A stretch of DNA of 45,206 nucleotides from Sphingomonadales bacterium. GTDB taxonomy: Bacteria; Pseudomonadota; Alphaproteobacteria; Sphingomonadales; Sphingomonadaceae. Each line of letters starts with the position of its first letter. Positions within the stretch are counted from its first letter, which is position 1. Made by a program: the position numbers and the translations under genes. The notes below the pieces were generated by a model, which had not been told where the DNA came from, did no database searches, and saw only the letters and a program-made list of their open reading frames with translations. The stretch is from contig JAGWPW010000132.1 of the NCBI GenBank assembly GCA_028870315.1, forward strand, positions 1-45,206, written 5' to 3'. Positions 8,510-15,217 of the stretch are shown piece by piece.

Positions 8510-9676
8510 ATGTCGCGCGCCGCCACCGATTTTTCACCGCTGTTCACCCCCTTGCGCCTAGGCAATCTCGAACTTGCCAACCGCATCGTCTTCCCGCCGA
8601 TGGGGCTCGAAGTCTGCGAGGAGGGGGTGCCGTCCGAGGAGGCGGCGGCCTATTACGCGCGCCGCGCCGCGGGCGGGGCTTCGCTGGTGTTTACCGAGGG
8701 CGTTTACATCGATCATCCGTCATCGGGCGACAATCCGCTGCTCGGGCGCTGGCATGGCGAGGCGGCCTTCGCGGGCTGGGAGCGGGTGGCACGCGCGGTT
8801 CACGAGGCCGGCGGCTATGTGCTGCCCGAGCTGTGGCATGTCGGCCTGATCTATCGCGGGCCGGACATATTGACCGGGCAGGACGTCGATTTCCGGCCCG
8901 AGCTCGGCCAGGTCAGCCCTTCGGGTTTCATCGCCCCGGGCAAACAGGTCTGCGACGGCATGAGCGAGGCCGAGATTGCCGCGGTGATCGACGCCTATGC
9001 CCGCGGCACCGCCAAGGCGGTCGAGCTCGGCTTCGATGGCATCGAGCTCCACGGCGCGCATGGCTATATCATCGACCAGTTCTTCTGGAAGGCGCTCAAC
9101 CATCGCACCGACCGCTGGGGCGGCAGCCCGCGCGCGCGCGGGCAATTCGCCGCCGACGTGATCCGCGCCTGCCGCGAGCAGCTGCGTCCCGGCATGCCGG
9201 TGGTGCTGCGCATCAGCCAGTGGAAGATGGTCGATTTCGCCGCGCGCATGGCCGAGACCCCGCAGGAGCTCGAAGCGCTGCTTGCGCCCGCGGTCGAGGC
9301 CGGCGTCGATCTGTTCGATTGTTCGCAGCGCCGCTTCTGGGAGCCCTGTTTCACCGATGGAAGTGACCTCAACCTTGCCGGATGGGTCCGCAAGGTCACG
9401 GGGGTGCCGACGATGACGGTGGGCTCGATCGGGCTCGATTGCGACCTTCTCGCGAGCCTTGGCGAGGGGCGCACCGCCGAACTCGACCTGCCGAGTCTCG
9501 ATGAACTGATGCGCCGTTTCAACCGCGGCGACTTCGATCTCATCGGCGTGGGACGCGCGATGATCGCCGAGCCCGATTGGCCCGGGATCGTGCGGCGTGG
9601 CGAACTGGGCGCGCTCAAGCCGTTTTCCACCCGCTCGCTCGCCGAGGCGCTGATGGCGCATGTCAAGGCGGAATGA
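8510..9676 (+). CDS. Old yellow enzyme family NADH:flavin oxidoreductase
   Basis: A 388-residue (beta/alpha)8 FMN enzyme. It opens with LFTPLRLGNLELANRIVFPPM, the usual N-terminus of the family. The substrate-binding pair sits in HGAHGYIIDQFF (His181, His184), followed by DRWGGS and the phosphate-binding IGVGRAMIAEPDW. Members reduce activated C=C bonds of enones or take part in steroid, terpenoid or nitro-compound degradation; the substrate is not visible. The Shine-Dalgarno is ideal (AGGAGG, 6 bases before the ATG). A private promoter overlapped by an inverted repeat suggests induction by its own substrate through a TetR-like regulator not present in the window. Confidence 0.92.
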   Translation: MSRAATDFSPLFTPLRLGNLELANRIVFPPMGLEVCEEGVPSEEAAAYYARRAAGGASLVFTEGVYIDHPSSGDNPLLGRWHGEAAFAGWERVARAVHEAGGYVLPELWHVGLIYRGPDILTGQDVDFRPELGQVSPSGFIAPGKQVCDGMSEAEIAAVIDAYARGTAKAVELGFDGIELHGAHGYIIDQFFWKALNHRTDRWGGSPRARGQFAADVIRACREQLRPGMPVVLRISQWKMVDFAARMAETPQELEALLAPAVEAGVDLFDCSQRRFWEPCFTDGSDLNLAGWVRKVTGVPTMTVGSIGLDCDLLASLGEGRTAELDLPSLDELMRRFNRGDFDLIGVGRAMIAEPDWPGIVRRGELGALKPFSTRSLAEALMAHVKAE

Positions 9677-9693
9677 GCGCGCGCGCCTGATCG

Positions 9694-9722
9694 TTGACCG
9701 GAATTTACCGTGTTTTGCGATA
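9694..9722 (+). promoter_or_regulatory. Promoter of the PilZ gene
   Basis: TTGACC (9694-9699), a 17-base spacer, then GCGATA (9717-9722), with GATAAA two bases further on. It is the only gene-free AT-richer stretch between the OYE and PilZ genes. Confidence 0.5.
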
Positions 9723-9750
9723 AAGCGACAGGAGTTGTCGGCTAAGCTCC

Positions 9751-10461
9751 TTGCATCTGCCAGTCCGTTTGCGGGGCGCTCGCTTGAAACAGGAAATTAT
9801 CCGTGTCGGAGCCGAGGTCGCCGCGCCCGCGGGCGTCGGTGGGCTCGAGCCTGGTCCACCCGGCGAGGAAGAGCAGCGCAGCGCGCCGCGTTTCACGCTG
9901 GTGCTGCGCACCGCGCGGCTGCTCGCCGACGGGCGCGAATATCTGTGCGTGCTGCGCGATATTTCGGCAAGCGGCGTCAAGATCCGGCTGTTTCATCCGC
10001 TCCCGCGCTGCGAGGCGCTGGAACTGGAGTTCGAGGACGGGCTGCGCCATCGCATGGACGTGGTGTGGTGCGCCGACGATCACGCCGGGCTGCGCTTTGC
10101 CGAAGCGGTCGATGTGCCTGCGGTGCTCGAGGGCCGGTGTGTGACGCGCCCGCGGCGCCAGATGCGGATCAATGTCGCCGAGCCGGTGACGCTGTTCGCG
10201 GGTGGCGCCACGGTTTCGGGGCGGATCACCAATCTGTCGCAGCAAGGCGTCTGCCTCGAGACCGAGGCGACGCTGAGCCTTCGCGAACGCCTGCGGTTGG
10301 TCAGCGATCTGTTGCCCGAGATGGTATGCACCGTCTGCTGGCGCAGGAAGCCGCATTATGGCCTCGTCTTCGAGACCGGATTCAGGCTCGATGAACTCGC
10401 GCGGCTGCTCGCGCGGCTGCAGGAAACCAAACGCCGCGCGGTGCGCGGCGCCCGGCGCTGA
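9751..10461 (+). CDS. Tandem PilZ-domain protein (c-di-GMP receptor candidate)
   Basis: Up to 236 residues with two consecutive PilZ domains. Each keeps the c-di-GMP signature: RSAPR plus DISASG in the first, RRQMR plus NLSQQG in the second. This fits a protein binding c-di-GMP and acting on motility, polysaccharide or transcription through protein contacts. There is no signal peptide or other domain. The start is uncertain: no ATG is available. TTG at 9751 gives the longest form, and TTG at 9784 would remove 11 residues without touching the first domain. It is monocistronic with its own promoter. Confidence 0.82.
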   Translation: MHLPVRLRGARLKQEIIRVGAEVAAPAGVGGLEPGPPGEEEQRSAPRFTLVLRTARLLADGREYLCVLRDISASGVKIRLFHPLPRCEALELEFEDGLRHRMDVVWCADDHAGLRFAEAVDVPAVLEGRCVTRPRRQMRINVAEPVTLFAGGATVSGRITNLSQQGVCLETEATLSLRERLRLVSDLLPEMVCTVCWRRKPHYGLVFETGFRLDELARLLARLQETKRRAVRGARR

Positions 10462-10630
10462 TCCCGGCCGCGCACCCGCCGCCCCGGATCACGCGAACCC
10501 TGGGGCGCTATCGCTGCCCAACGCAATCGGTTACAATCCGCCCACACCGCACCGCGCTGCGACAGCCGGCTCCGGGCGAGGCTTTGCGTCACATTCGCGC
10601 TTTCCTCCGGGGACCGCAGGGCAGGCCAGG

Positions 10631-10697
10631 ACAACGCGCTGAAAAGTGCGCCCGGTTTTTGACCAATGGCGATGCGACAACAAGGTCCGGAGCACAT
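10631..10697. repeat. Dispersed palindromic repeat, copy in the lacI leader
   Basis: It aligns along its length with the copy at 23763-23830: GAAAAGTG, CCGGTTTT, GCGATGCGAC, ACAA and CCGGAGCACA recur in order. Only the 5' module and the first bases of the 3' module are present. It lies directly before the LacI-type gene and supplies its leader. Confidence 0.6.
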
Positions 10698-10708
10698 AAG
10701 GCCAATAA

Positions 10709-11707
10709 ATGGAAAGAATAAGAAATATCAAGGACCTTGCCATGCTGGCCGGGGTGTCGGCCGGAACGGTTTCGCGCGCTCTTGCCAATTCCGAACTCAT
10801 CAGCGCCAAGACCCGCGCCAAGGTCCAGGCGCTCGCCCAGGCGCATGATTTTCGTCCCAACGTGCTGGCGCGCAACCTGCGCATCCAGCGAACCGGCGCG
10901 ATCGGCGTTGCCATCCCGCTCGGGCCGGAAACGGTGGCGGGCTATTGCGATCCGCTGCTGATCGCGCTGCTCGGCTCGATTTCCGACGCGCTGGCGGTAA
11001 GGGGTTATGATCTGCTGCTGCTGCGCGTGGTGGCAAGCGACGAGGGGTGGCTCGATCGCCTGATCGGGTCGGGGCGGGTCGACGGGTTGATCGTCATCGG
11101 CGAGGCGGGCCAGCCCGAACGGCTTGCTGGCATCGCGCGGCGCTATCGGCCGCTGGCGGTCTGGGGCGAGGGCGGCGGACGCTATTGCAGCGTCGGCAGT
11201 GACAATCGCCGCGGTGGCGCGCTTGCCGCAGCGCATCTCCTGTCGCGCGGCTGCCGACGGCTCGCCTTTCTCGGCGATCCGCGGACGGGCGAGATCGCCG
11301 CGCGCCTTGCCGGCTGCCGCGAGGCGGTGGCGGGCGACGGGCTTGCCGAGCCGCTGGTCGAACTGCCGGAGCGCTGCGTGACGGCGGGCGCCGATCCCGC
11401 CTTTGCACGGCTGTTCGCGCCGGGTGACGACTGGCCGCAGGGCATCGTCGCTGCGTCCGGGTTGCTGGCGATGGGCGCGCTGCGCGCCTTGTCCGAATGC
11501 GGGCTGGGTGTTCCCGAGGATGTTCGGGTGGTGGGCTTCGACGACCGCGTCCTTGGCGAACAGACCGTGCCCCCGCTGTCGAGCGTGGTCCAGGACGTTC
11601 CGCGTGGCGCCGCGGCGCTGGTCGATCTGCTGCTGCGCCGGATCGGGGGCGAGGATACAGACTCGCTGGTGATGGAGCCCTGGCTGGTGGAAAGGCAGTC
11701 GAGCTAG
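10709..11707 (+). CDS. LacI-family transcriptional regulator
   Basis: A 332-residue repressor-type regulator. The N-terminal HTH (IKDLAMLAGVSAGTVSRALAN, split here only by reading: residues 7-27) includes the hinge-side RPNVLARNLR. A periplasmic-binding-protein-like effector domain follows (GLIVIGEAG, SVGSDNRRGGALAAAHLLSRGCRRLAFLG, GFDDRVLGEQTVPPLSSV). AAGG lies 8-10 bases upstream of the ATG. It neighbours sulfatase/FGE and TonB receptor genes. A perfect palindrome with a central CG at 17847-17864, typical for LacI-family operators, lies between the two receptor genes and is the best candidate target. The effector may be the desulfated sugar or aglycone; that is inference. Confidence 0.93.
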   Translation: MERIRNIKDLAMLAGVSAGTVSRALANSELISAKTRAKVQALAQAHDFRPNVLARNLRIQRTGAIGVAIPLGPETVAGYCDPLLIALLGSISDALAVRGYDLLLLRVVASDEGWLDRLIGSGRVDGLIVIGEAGQPERLAGIARRYRPLAVWGEGGGRYCSVGSDNRRGGALAAAHLLSRGCRRLAFLGDPRTGEIAARLAGCREAVAGDGLAEPLVELPERCVTAGADPAFARLFAPGDDWPQGIVAASGLLAMGALRALSECGLGVPEDVRVVGFDDRVLGEQTVPPLSSVVQDVPRGAAALVDLLLRRIGGEDTDSLVMEPWLVERQSS

Positions 11708-11718
11708 CGCAAAATGCG
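11704..11718. repeat. Fragment of the dispersed repeat after the LacI gene
   Basis: TAGCGCAAAATGCGTG right at the LacI stop resembles the first arm of the 306-347 hairpin (TAGAGCAAAATTCGTG). The second arm is missing. Probably a decayed copy. Confidence 0.3.
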
Positions 11719-11753
11719 TGTCTCAGGCGCGCTGCACCGGCATATGGCGGTCG

Positions 11754-12713
11754 TCAGACCGGCGCATGGTCCTTGGCGCAGCGAAACCCGACATGGCCGG
11801 TGGTGGTGTCGATCGGCTGCGCATAGCGCGCCGCCGGGCGATAGCGCTGGCAATAGGATGCGGCGCAAAGATGCGATCCGCCCTTCAGCACCTTGCGCGG
11901 GATACGGCAGCGGTCGCGTCGGTCGATGCTGTGCCCGCGCGTGCCGCCGCGCGGATCGGCGGGGATGCAGCAGGCATCGGGGCGCTTCTTCTTCATCGCT
12001 TTGGGCTCGGCATACCAGTCCGCTGTCCATTCCCAGACATTGCCGATGAGATCGTAAAGCCCATAGGGGTTCGCGGGAAAGCTGCCGACCGGCGAGGTGC
12101 GCAGCCAGCCGTCCTCCAACGTGTTGCCGTCGGGGAACGGGCCTTGCCAGTAGTTGGCAAGCATCGCGCCGCCCGGCGCCAGTTCGTCGCCCCAGGCGTA
12201 GTCCGCGTCATCCAGCCCGCCGCGTGCGGCGAATTCGAACTCGGCCTCGGTTGGCAGGCGCTTGCCCGCCCAGGCGGCATAGGCCTCGGCATCGCCATGG
12301 CCGACGTGGACCACCGGATGCTCCTCCAGCCCGTCGAGCGAACTGCCGGGACCCAGCGGATGCCGCCAGTCGGCGCCGAGCCGGTAATGCCACCACGGCG
12401 GCGCCGGATGGCCGGGGCGCGCGGGCGCAGGCTCGAAAACCAGCGAGCCCGGCTGCGCGAGTTCGCGCCGCAGTCCCGGATAAAGCCTTGGGTCCGGTGG
12501 CCGCTCCGCCTGCGTGACATGCCCGGTCGCGGCGACAAAGGCGGCGAAGCTCCGGTTGGTCACCGGGGTTTCGTCCAGCAGGAACGGGGCGATGCGCACA
12601 CGGCGCGGCGGGGCTTCCTCGGGATAGAATCGCGCCGAACCCATGGTGAAGACGCCGCCGGGCACCACCCTCATGGCGCGACCGCCTGGCTCAATCGAAA
12701 TCGATCCCGACAT
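11754..12713 (-). CDS. Formylglycine-generating enzyme (SUMF1/FGE family), sulfatase activator
   Basis: A 319-residue oxygen- and copper-dependent FGE that converts the active-site Cys of type I sulfatases into formylglycine. It begins RVVPGGVFTMGS..FYPEEAP, carries the GNVWEWTADWY core and ends GGSHLCAASYCQRYRPAAR...GHVGFRC. The two catalytic cysteines are Cys283 and Cys288 with the canonical CX4C spacing, so it should be a true FGE and not merely a fold relative. No signal peptide, so it acts in the cytoplasm before sulfatase export. Its first ATG lies 23 bases inside the sulfatase gene. An alternative ATG at 12674 has AGGCGG 7 bases upstream and would remove the overlap. Confidence 0.93.
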   Translation of the reverse strand: MSGSISIEPGGRAMRVVPGGVFTMGSARFYPEEAPPRRVRIAPFLLDETPVTNRSFAAFVAATGHVTQAERPPDPRLYPGLRRELAQPGSLVFEPAPARPGHPAPPWWHYRLGADWRHPLGPGSSLDGLEEHPVVHVGHGDAEAYAAWAGKRLPTEAEFEFAARGGLDDADYAWGDELAPGGAMLANYWQGPFPDGNTLEDGWLRTSPVGSFPANPYGLYDLIGNVWEWTADWYAEPKAMKKKRPDACCIPADPRGGTRGHSIDRRDRCRIPRKVLKGGSHLCAASYCQRYRPAARYAQPIDTTTGHVGFRCAKDHAPV

Positions 12714-15018
12714 GGCGTACGTCGCCCTCGATTGCGCCTTGCGGGGTGGCGTAATCGGTTACGGTCACCCCGAGATCGCGCCCGACATCAAGCGTCTCGC
12801 CGCCGCCGGCGGGCAGGAGGACGCTGGTCGGCAAGGCGAGCCGCGCGAGATCGTGCCCGTCGCTCGACAGGATCACCGTCGCGCCCTTGCCCGGGCCGTT
12901 CGCGGCAAAGCGCATGACCAGCCGGTTCGCGCCCTGCGGCAGCGTGGCATCGGCGCGCAGTTTCCAGGTTTCCTCTGGATCGGTCGAGCGGGCGAACACG
13001 AAGGCGGGATGGCCATGGTCGAGATAGAGGCTCCAGCCGCCGAAATGGCTGCCCAGCGCCACGACCACGCCCGATGCGTCGGCCCGGTCGAGCACGAGAT
13101 CGGCGTTCAGCGTGAACGAGCGGGCGAACAGCAGCGGCCGACCCAGCGCCGGCACGCTGACGTCCTTGCCCCAGAAGTCATAGTGCTTCGGCCCGCTCAT
13201 CCACAGCCCGGCAGGGGTGCCGCGCGCCGGACCGAAGCGATGGTCGAGCGGGAACACATGGTTGGCGCGCGCCTGCTGCTCCCACAGCGCCTGCATCGCC
13301 TTGAGCCGTTCGGGCTGGGCGGGGCCGAGATCGAGAGCCTGCGAGAAGTCATGCGAAAGATCATAGAGCGTCCAGCTGATCTTCGGCCGGGGACCGGTGG
13401 GCGGCAGGTTCGACCACGAGGTGCGGCCATCGTCGCCCGAAAGGAACCAGCCGTCATGATAAAGCCCGATCTTGCCGCCCATCTCGAAATATTGGGTGCG
13501 CGGTTTGTCGGCATCGCAGGCGGCAAGGCTGGGCAGCAGGTTTTCGCCATCCATCGGCCTTTGCGCCACCCCGAGCACGCTGGTCGGCGCGGGCAGGCTG
13601 GCGGCGGCAAGCAGCGTCGGGGTGATGTCGATGAGATGGCCGAATTGCGCGCAGATCGCGCCGGGATGCGCCACATGGCCGGGCCACGACAGGATCATGC
13701 CGTTGCGGATGCCGCCGAGCATCGAGGCATATTGCTTGGTCCAGCGCAGCGGCGTGTCCATTGCCCAGGCAAAGCCCGCGGGATAGCTTTCATAGGTCAT
13801 CGGCCCGCCCAGCCGGTCGATGTTCGCCTCCATCCAGGCCTCGCGCTCGTCGTGGCCGTTGATGCTGCGCATCTCGTCGATGGTTCCCGGCGGACCCGCC
13901 TCGGCGCTCGCGCCATTGTCGCCGATGATGAGCGTGACCAGCGTCGTGTCAGCCATGCCCATGCGCTGCAATTCGTCGAGCACGCGGCCGATCTCGGCGT
14001 CCTGAAAGGCGAGCTGCGCCGCGGCGACCTCCATGGTGCGTGCGGCGAAGGCCTTCTCGGCCGGGTTCAGCGAATCCCAGGCGGGGATTTCCGACGGCCG
14101 CGGGGTCAGGATCGTCCCCTTGGGGACGATGCCCATGGCAAGCTGGCGATGGAAGCTTTCCTCGCGCAGGCGGTCCCAGCCCATGTCGAAGCGGTGACGG
14201 AAGCGGGCGATCCATGCGGCGGGCGCCTGGTGCGGGGCATGGGTCGAGCCGGGCGCCCAATAGATGAAGAACGGCTTGTCGGGGGCGGCGGCCTTCTGGT
14301 TGTGAACCCAGCGGATGAGATCCTCGGCGAGGCGCTGGTCGAGGATTTCGCCCTGGCCCTCGGTATCGGCCACGCGGTCGGTGCCGCGATAGAGAATCGG
14401 GCTGTACTGGTCGCTGTCGCCATAGGGGAAGCCGAAGAAATATTCGAAGCCGAGCGAGGTCGGCCAGGCATCGAAGGGACCCGCGGCACTGCGCTCTTCG
14501 GTCGGCACATTGTGATGCTTGCCGAACATCGCGGTGTTATAGCCGTTGAGCTTCAGGATCTCGGCGATGGTCGCGGTTTCGGGCAGGATACGGCCACCAT
14601 AGCCCGGATAGCCGGCGCCAAGATCGGACAGGTAGCCGACGCCGGCATTGTGGTGATTGCGCCCGGTCAGCAGCGCCGCCCGGCTTGGCGAGCAGATCGC
14701 GGTGGTGTGGAAACGGTTGTAGCGCTGGCCGGCGGCGGCGAGGCGCGCGAAGTTGGGGGTCGGCACCGGCCCGCCAAAGGTGCTGGACATCGCAAAGCCG
14801 ACATCGTCGGACATGATCACCAGCATGTTCGGCGCGCCGGCGGGCGCCGTTACCGGACCATGGCTGTCGGGCCGCGAATCGAGCGCGTTCTCGCCGATCA
14901 CCCCGTCGAAGGGCGGCGCGGGAATGGGCAGCACGCTGCGATCGGGACCGGCGGCGGCGATCTGCGCGGGCGCCACCAGGGCCGCGGCGAGCAGCGCGAA
15001 TCTGATTGCCTTGCGCAT
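12691..15018 (-). CDS. Exported arylsulfatase, Cys-type
   Basis: A 775-residue type I sulfatase of the alkaline-phosphatase superfamily. A signal peptide (about residues 1-23, AAALVAPAQIAAA) is followed by the metal site MSDDVG (Asp71, Asp72). The sulfatase signature CSPSRAALLTGRN follows, with Cys109 as the residue to be made formylglycine, and later IGDNGAS, a second metal motif. The long form with an extra C-terminal beta-rich domain (GATVILSSDGHDLARLALP) is typical of large arylsulfatases. It hydrolyses sulfate esters in the periplasm. It is directly followed by, and overlaps, its own FGE gene and lies downstream of a TonB receptor. The natural substrate is unknown. Confidence 0.95.
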   Translation of the reverse strand: MRKAIRFALLAAALVAPAQIAAAGPDRSVLPIPAPPFDGVIGENALDSRPDSHGPVTAPAGAPNMLVIMSDDVGFAMSSTFGGPVPTPNFARLAAAGQRYNRFHTTAICSPSRAALLTGRNHHNAGVGYLSDLGAGYPGYGGRILPETATIAEILKLNGYNTAMFGKHHNVPTEERSAAGPFDAWPTSLGFEYFFGFPYGDSDQYSPILYRGTDRVADTEGQGEILDQRLAEDLIRWVHNQKAAAPDKPFFIYWAPGSTHAPHQAPAAWIARFRHRFDMGWDRLREESFHRQLAMGIVPKGTILTPRPSEIPAWDSLNPAEKAFAARTMEVAAAQLAFQDAEIGRVLDELQRMGMADTTLVTLIIGDNGASAEAGPPGTIDEMRSINGHDEREAWMEANIDRLGGPMTYESYPAGFAWAMDTPLRWTKQYASMLGGIRNGMILSWPGHVAHPGAICAQFGHLIDITPTLLAAASLPAPTSVLGVAQRPMDGENLLPSLAACDADKPRTQYFEMGGKIGLYHDGWFLSGDDGRTSWSNLPPTGPRPKISWTLYDLSHDFSQALDLGPAQPERLKAMQALWEQQARANHVFPLDHRFGPARGTPAGLWMSGPKHYDFWGKDVSVPALGRPLLFARSFTLNADLVLDRADASGVVVALGSHFGGWSLYLDHGHPAFVFARSTDPEETWKLRADATLPQGANRLVMRFAANGPGKGATVILSSDGHDLARLALPTSVLLPAGGGETLDVGRDLGVTVTDYATPQGAIEGDVRHVGIDFD

Positions 15019-15054
15019 CCTACACCCCCGTCTCGTTGTAGCCGCGGGTGTAGG
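15019..15054. promoter_or_regulatory. Inverted repeat abutting the sulfatase start codon
   Basis: Nine-base perfect arms CCTACACCC (15019-15027) and GGGTGTAGG (15046-15054) with an 18-base spacer. It touches the sulfatase ATG (15018-15016) and covers the putative -10. It could be an operator or, less likely, a leader structure. Confidence 0.45.
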
Positions 15055-15076
15055 CAGCGCGGGCGGTGAAGTCCAA
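15047..15076 (-). promoter_or_regulatory. Promoter candidate of sulfatase-FGE
   Basis: Minus-strand TTGGAC (15076-15071), an 18-base spacer, and TACACC (15052-15047). The -10 lies in the distal arm of the inverted repeat at 15019-15054. Confidence 0.35.
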
Positions 15077-15180
15077 TTCCCGGGATGATGCGTCCTGATG
15101 CCTTGCGGTTATGCCGCGCTGCACCGCGCCGTGAGGGCTGGCGATAGCCCGCGCGATGACCACGGGATCGGGCAATGCAA

Positions 15181-15206
15181 GGGACCGGCGCGGTGACGCC
15201 GGCCCC
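15181..15206. terminator. Terminator hairpin after TonB receptor 1
   Basis: Arms GGGACCGGCG (15181-15190) and CGCCGGCCCC (15197-15206) with one G-T pair and a 6-base loop, 11 bases after the receptor stop. It separates the receptor from the sulfatase unit. Confidence 0.55.
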
Positions 15207-15217
15207 CTTTTCTCCGA

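Noticed and set aside
10522..10535. CGCAATCGGTTACA as a LacI autoregulatory operator before the LacI-type gene
   Set aside because: It has a central CG, but only three of six flanking pairs are symmetric, and it does not resemble the 17847 palindrome.
12643..15069. Very long open frame antisense to the sulfatase (similar ones lie opposite secA, recQ, gyrA and argJ)
   Set aside because: High GC at third codon positions removes stops from opposite frames. The translations are Arg/Gly/His-rich, lack domains and have no ribosome-binding sites, while the sense genes are well-known families.
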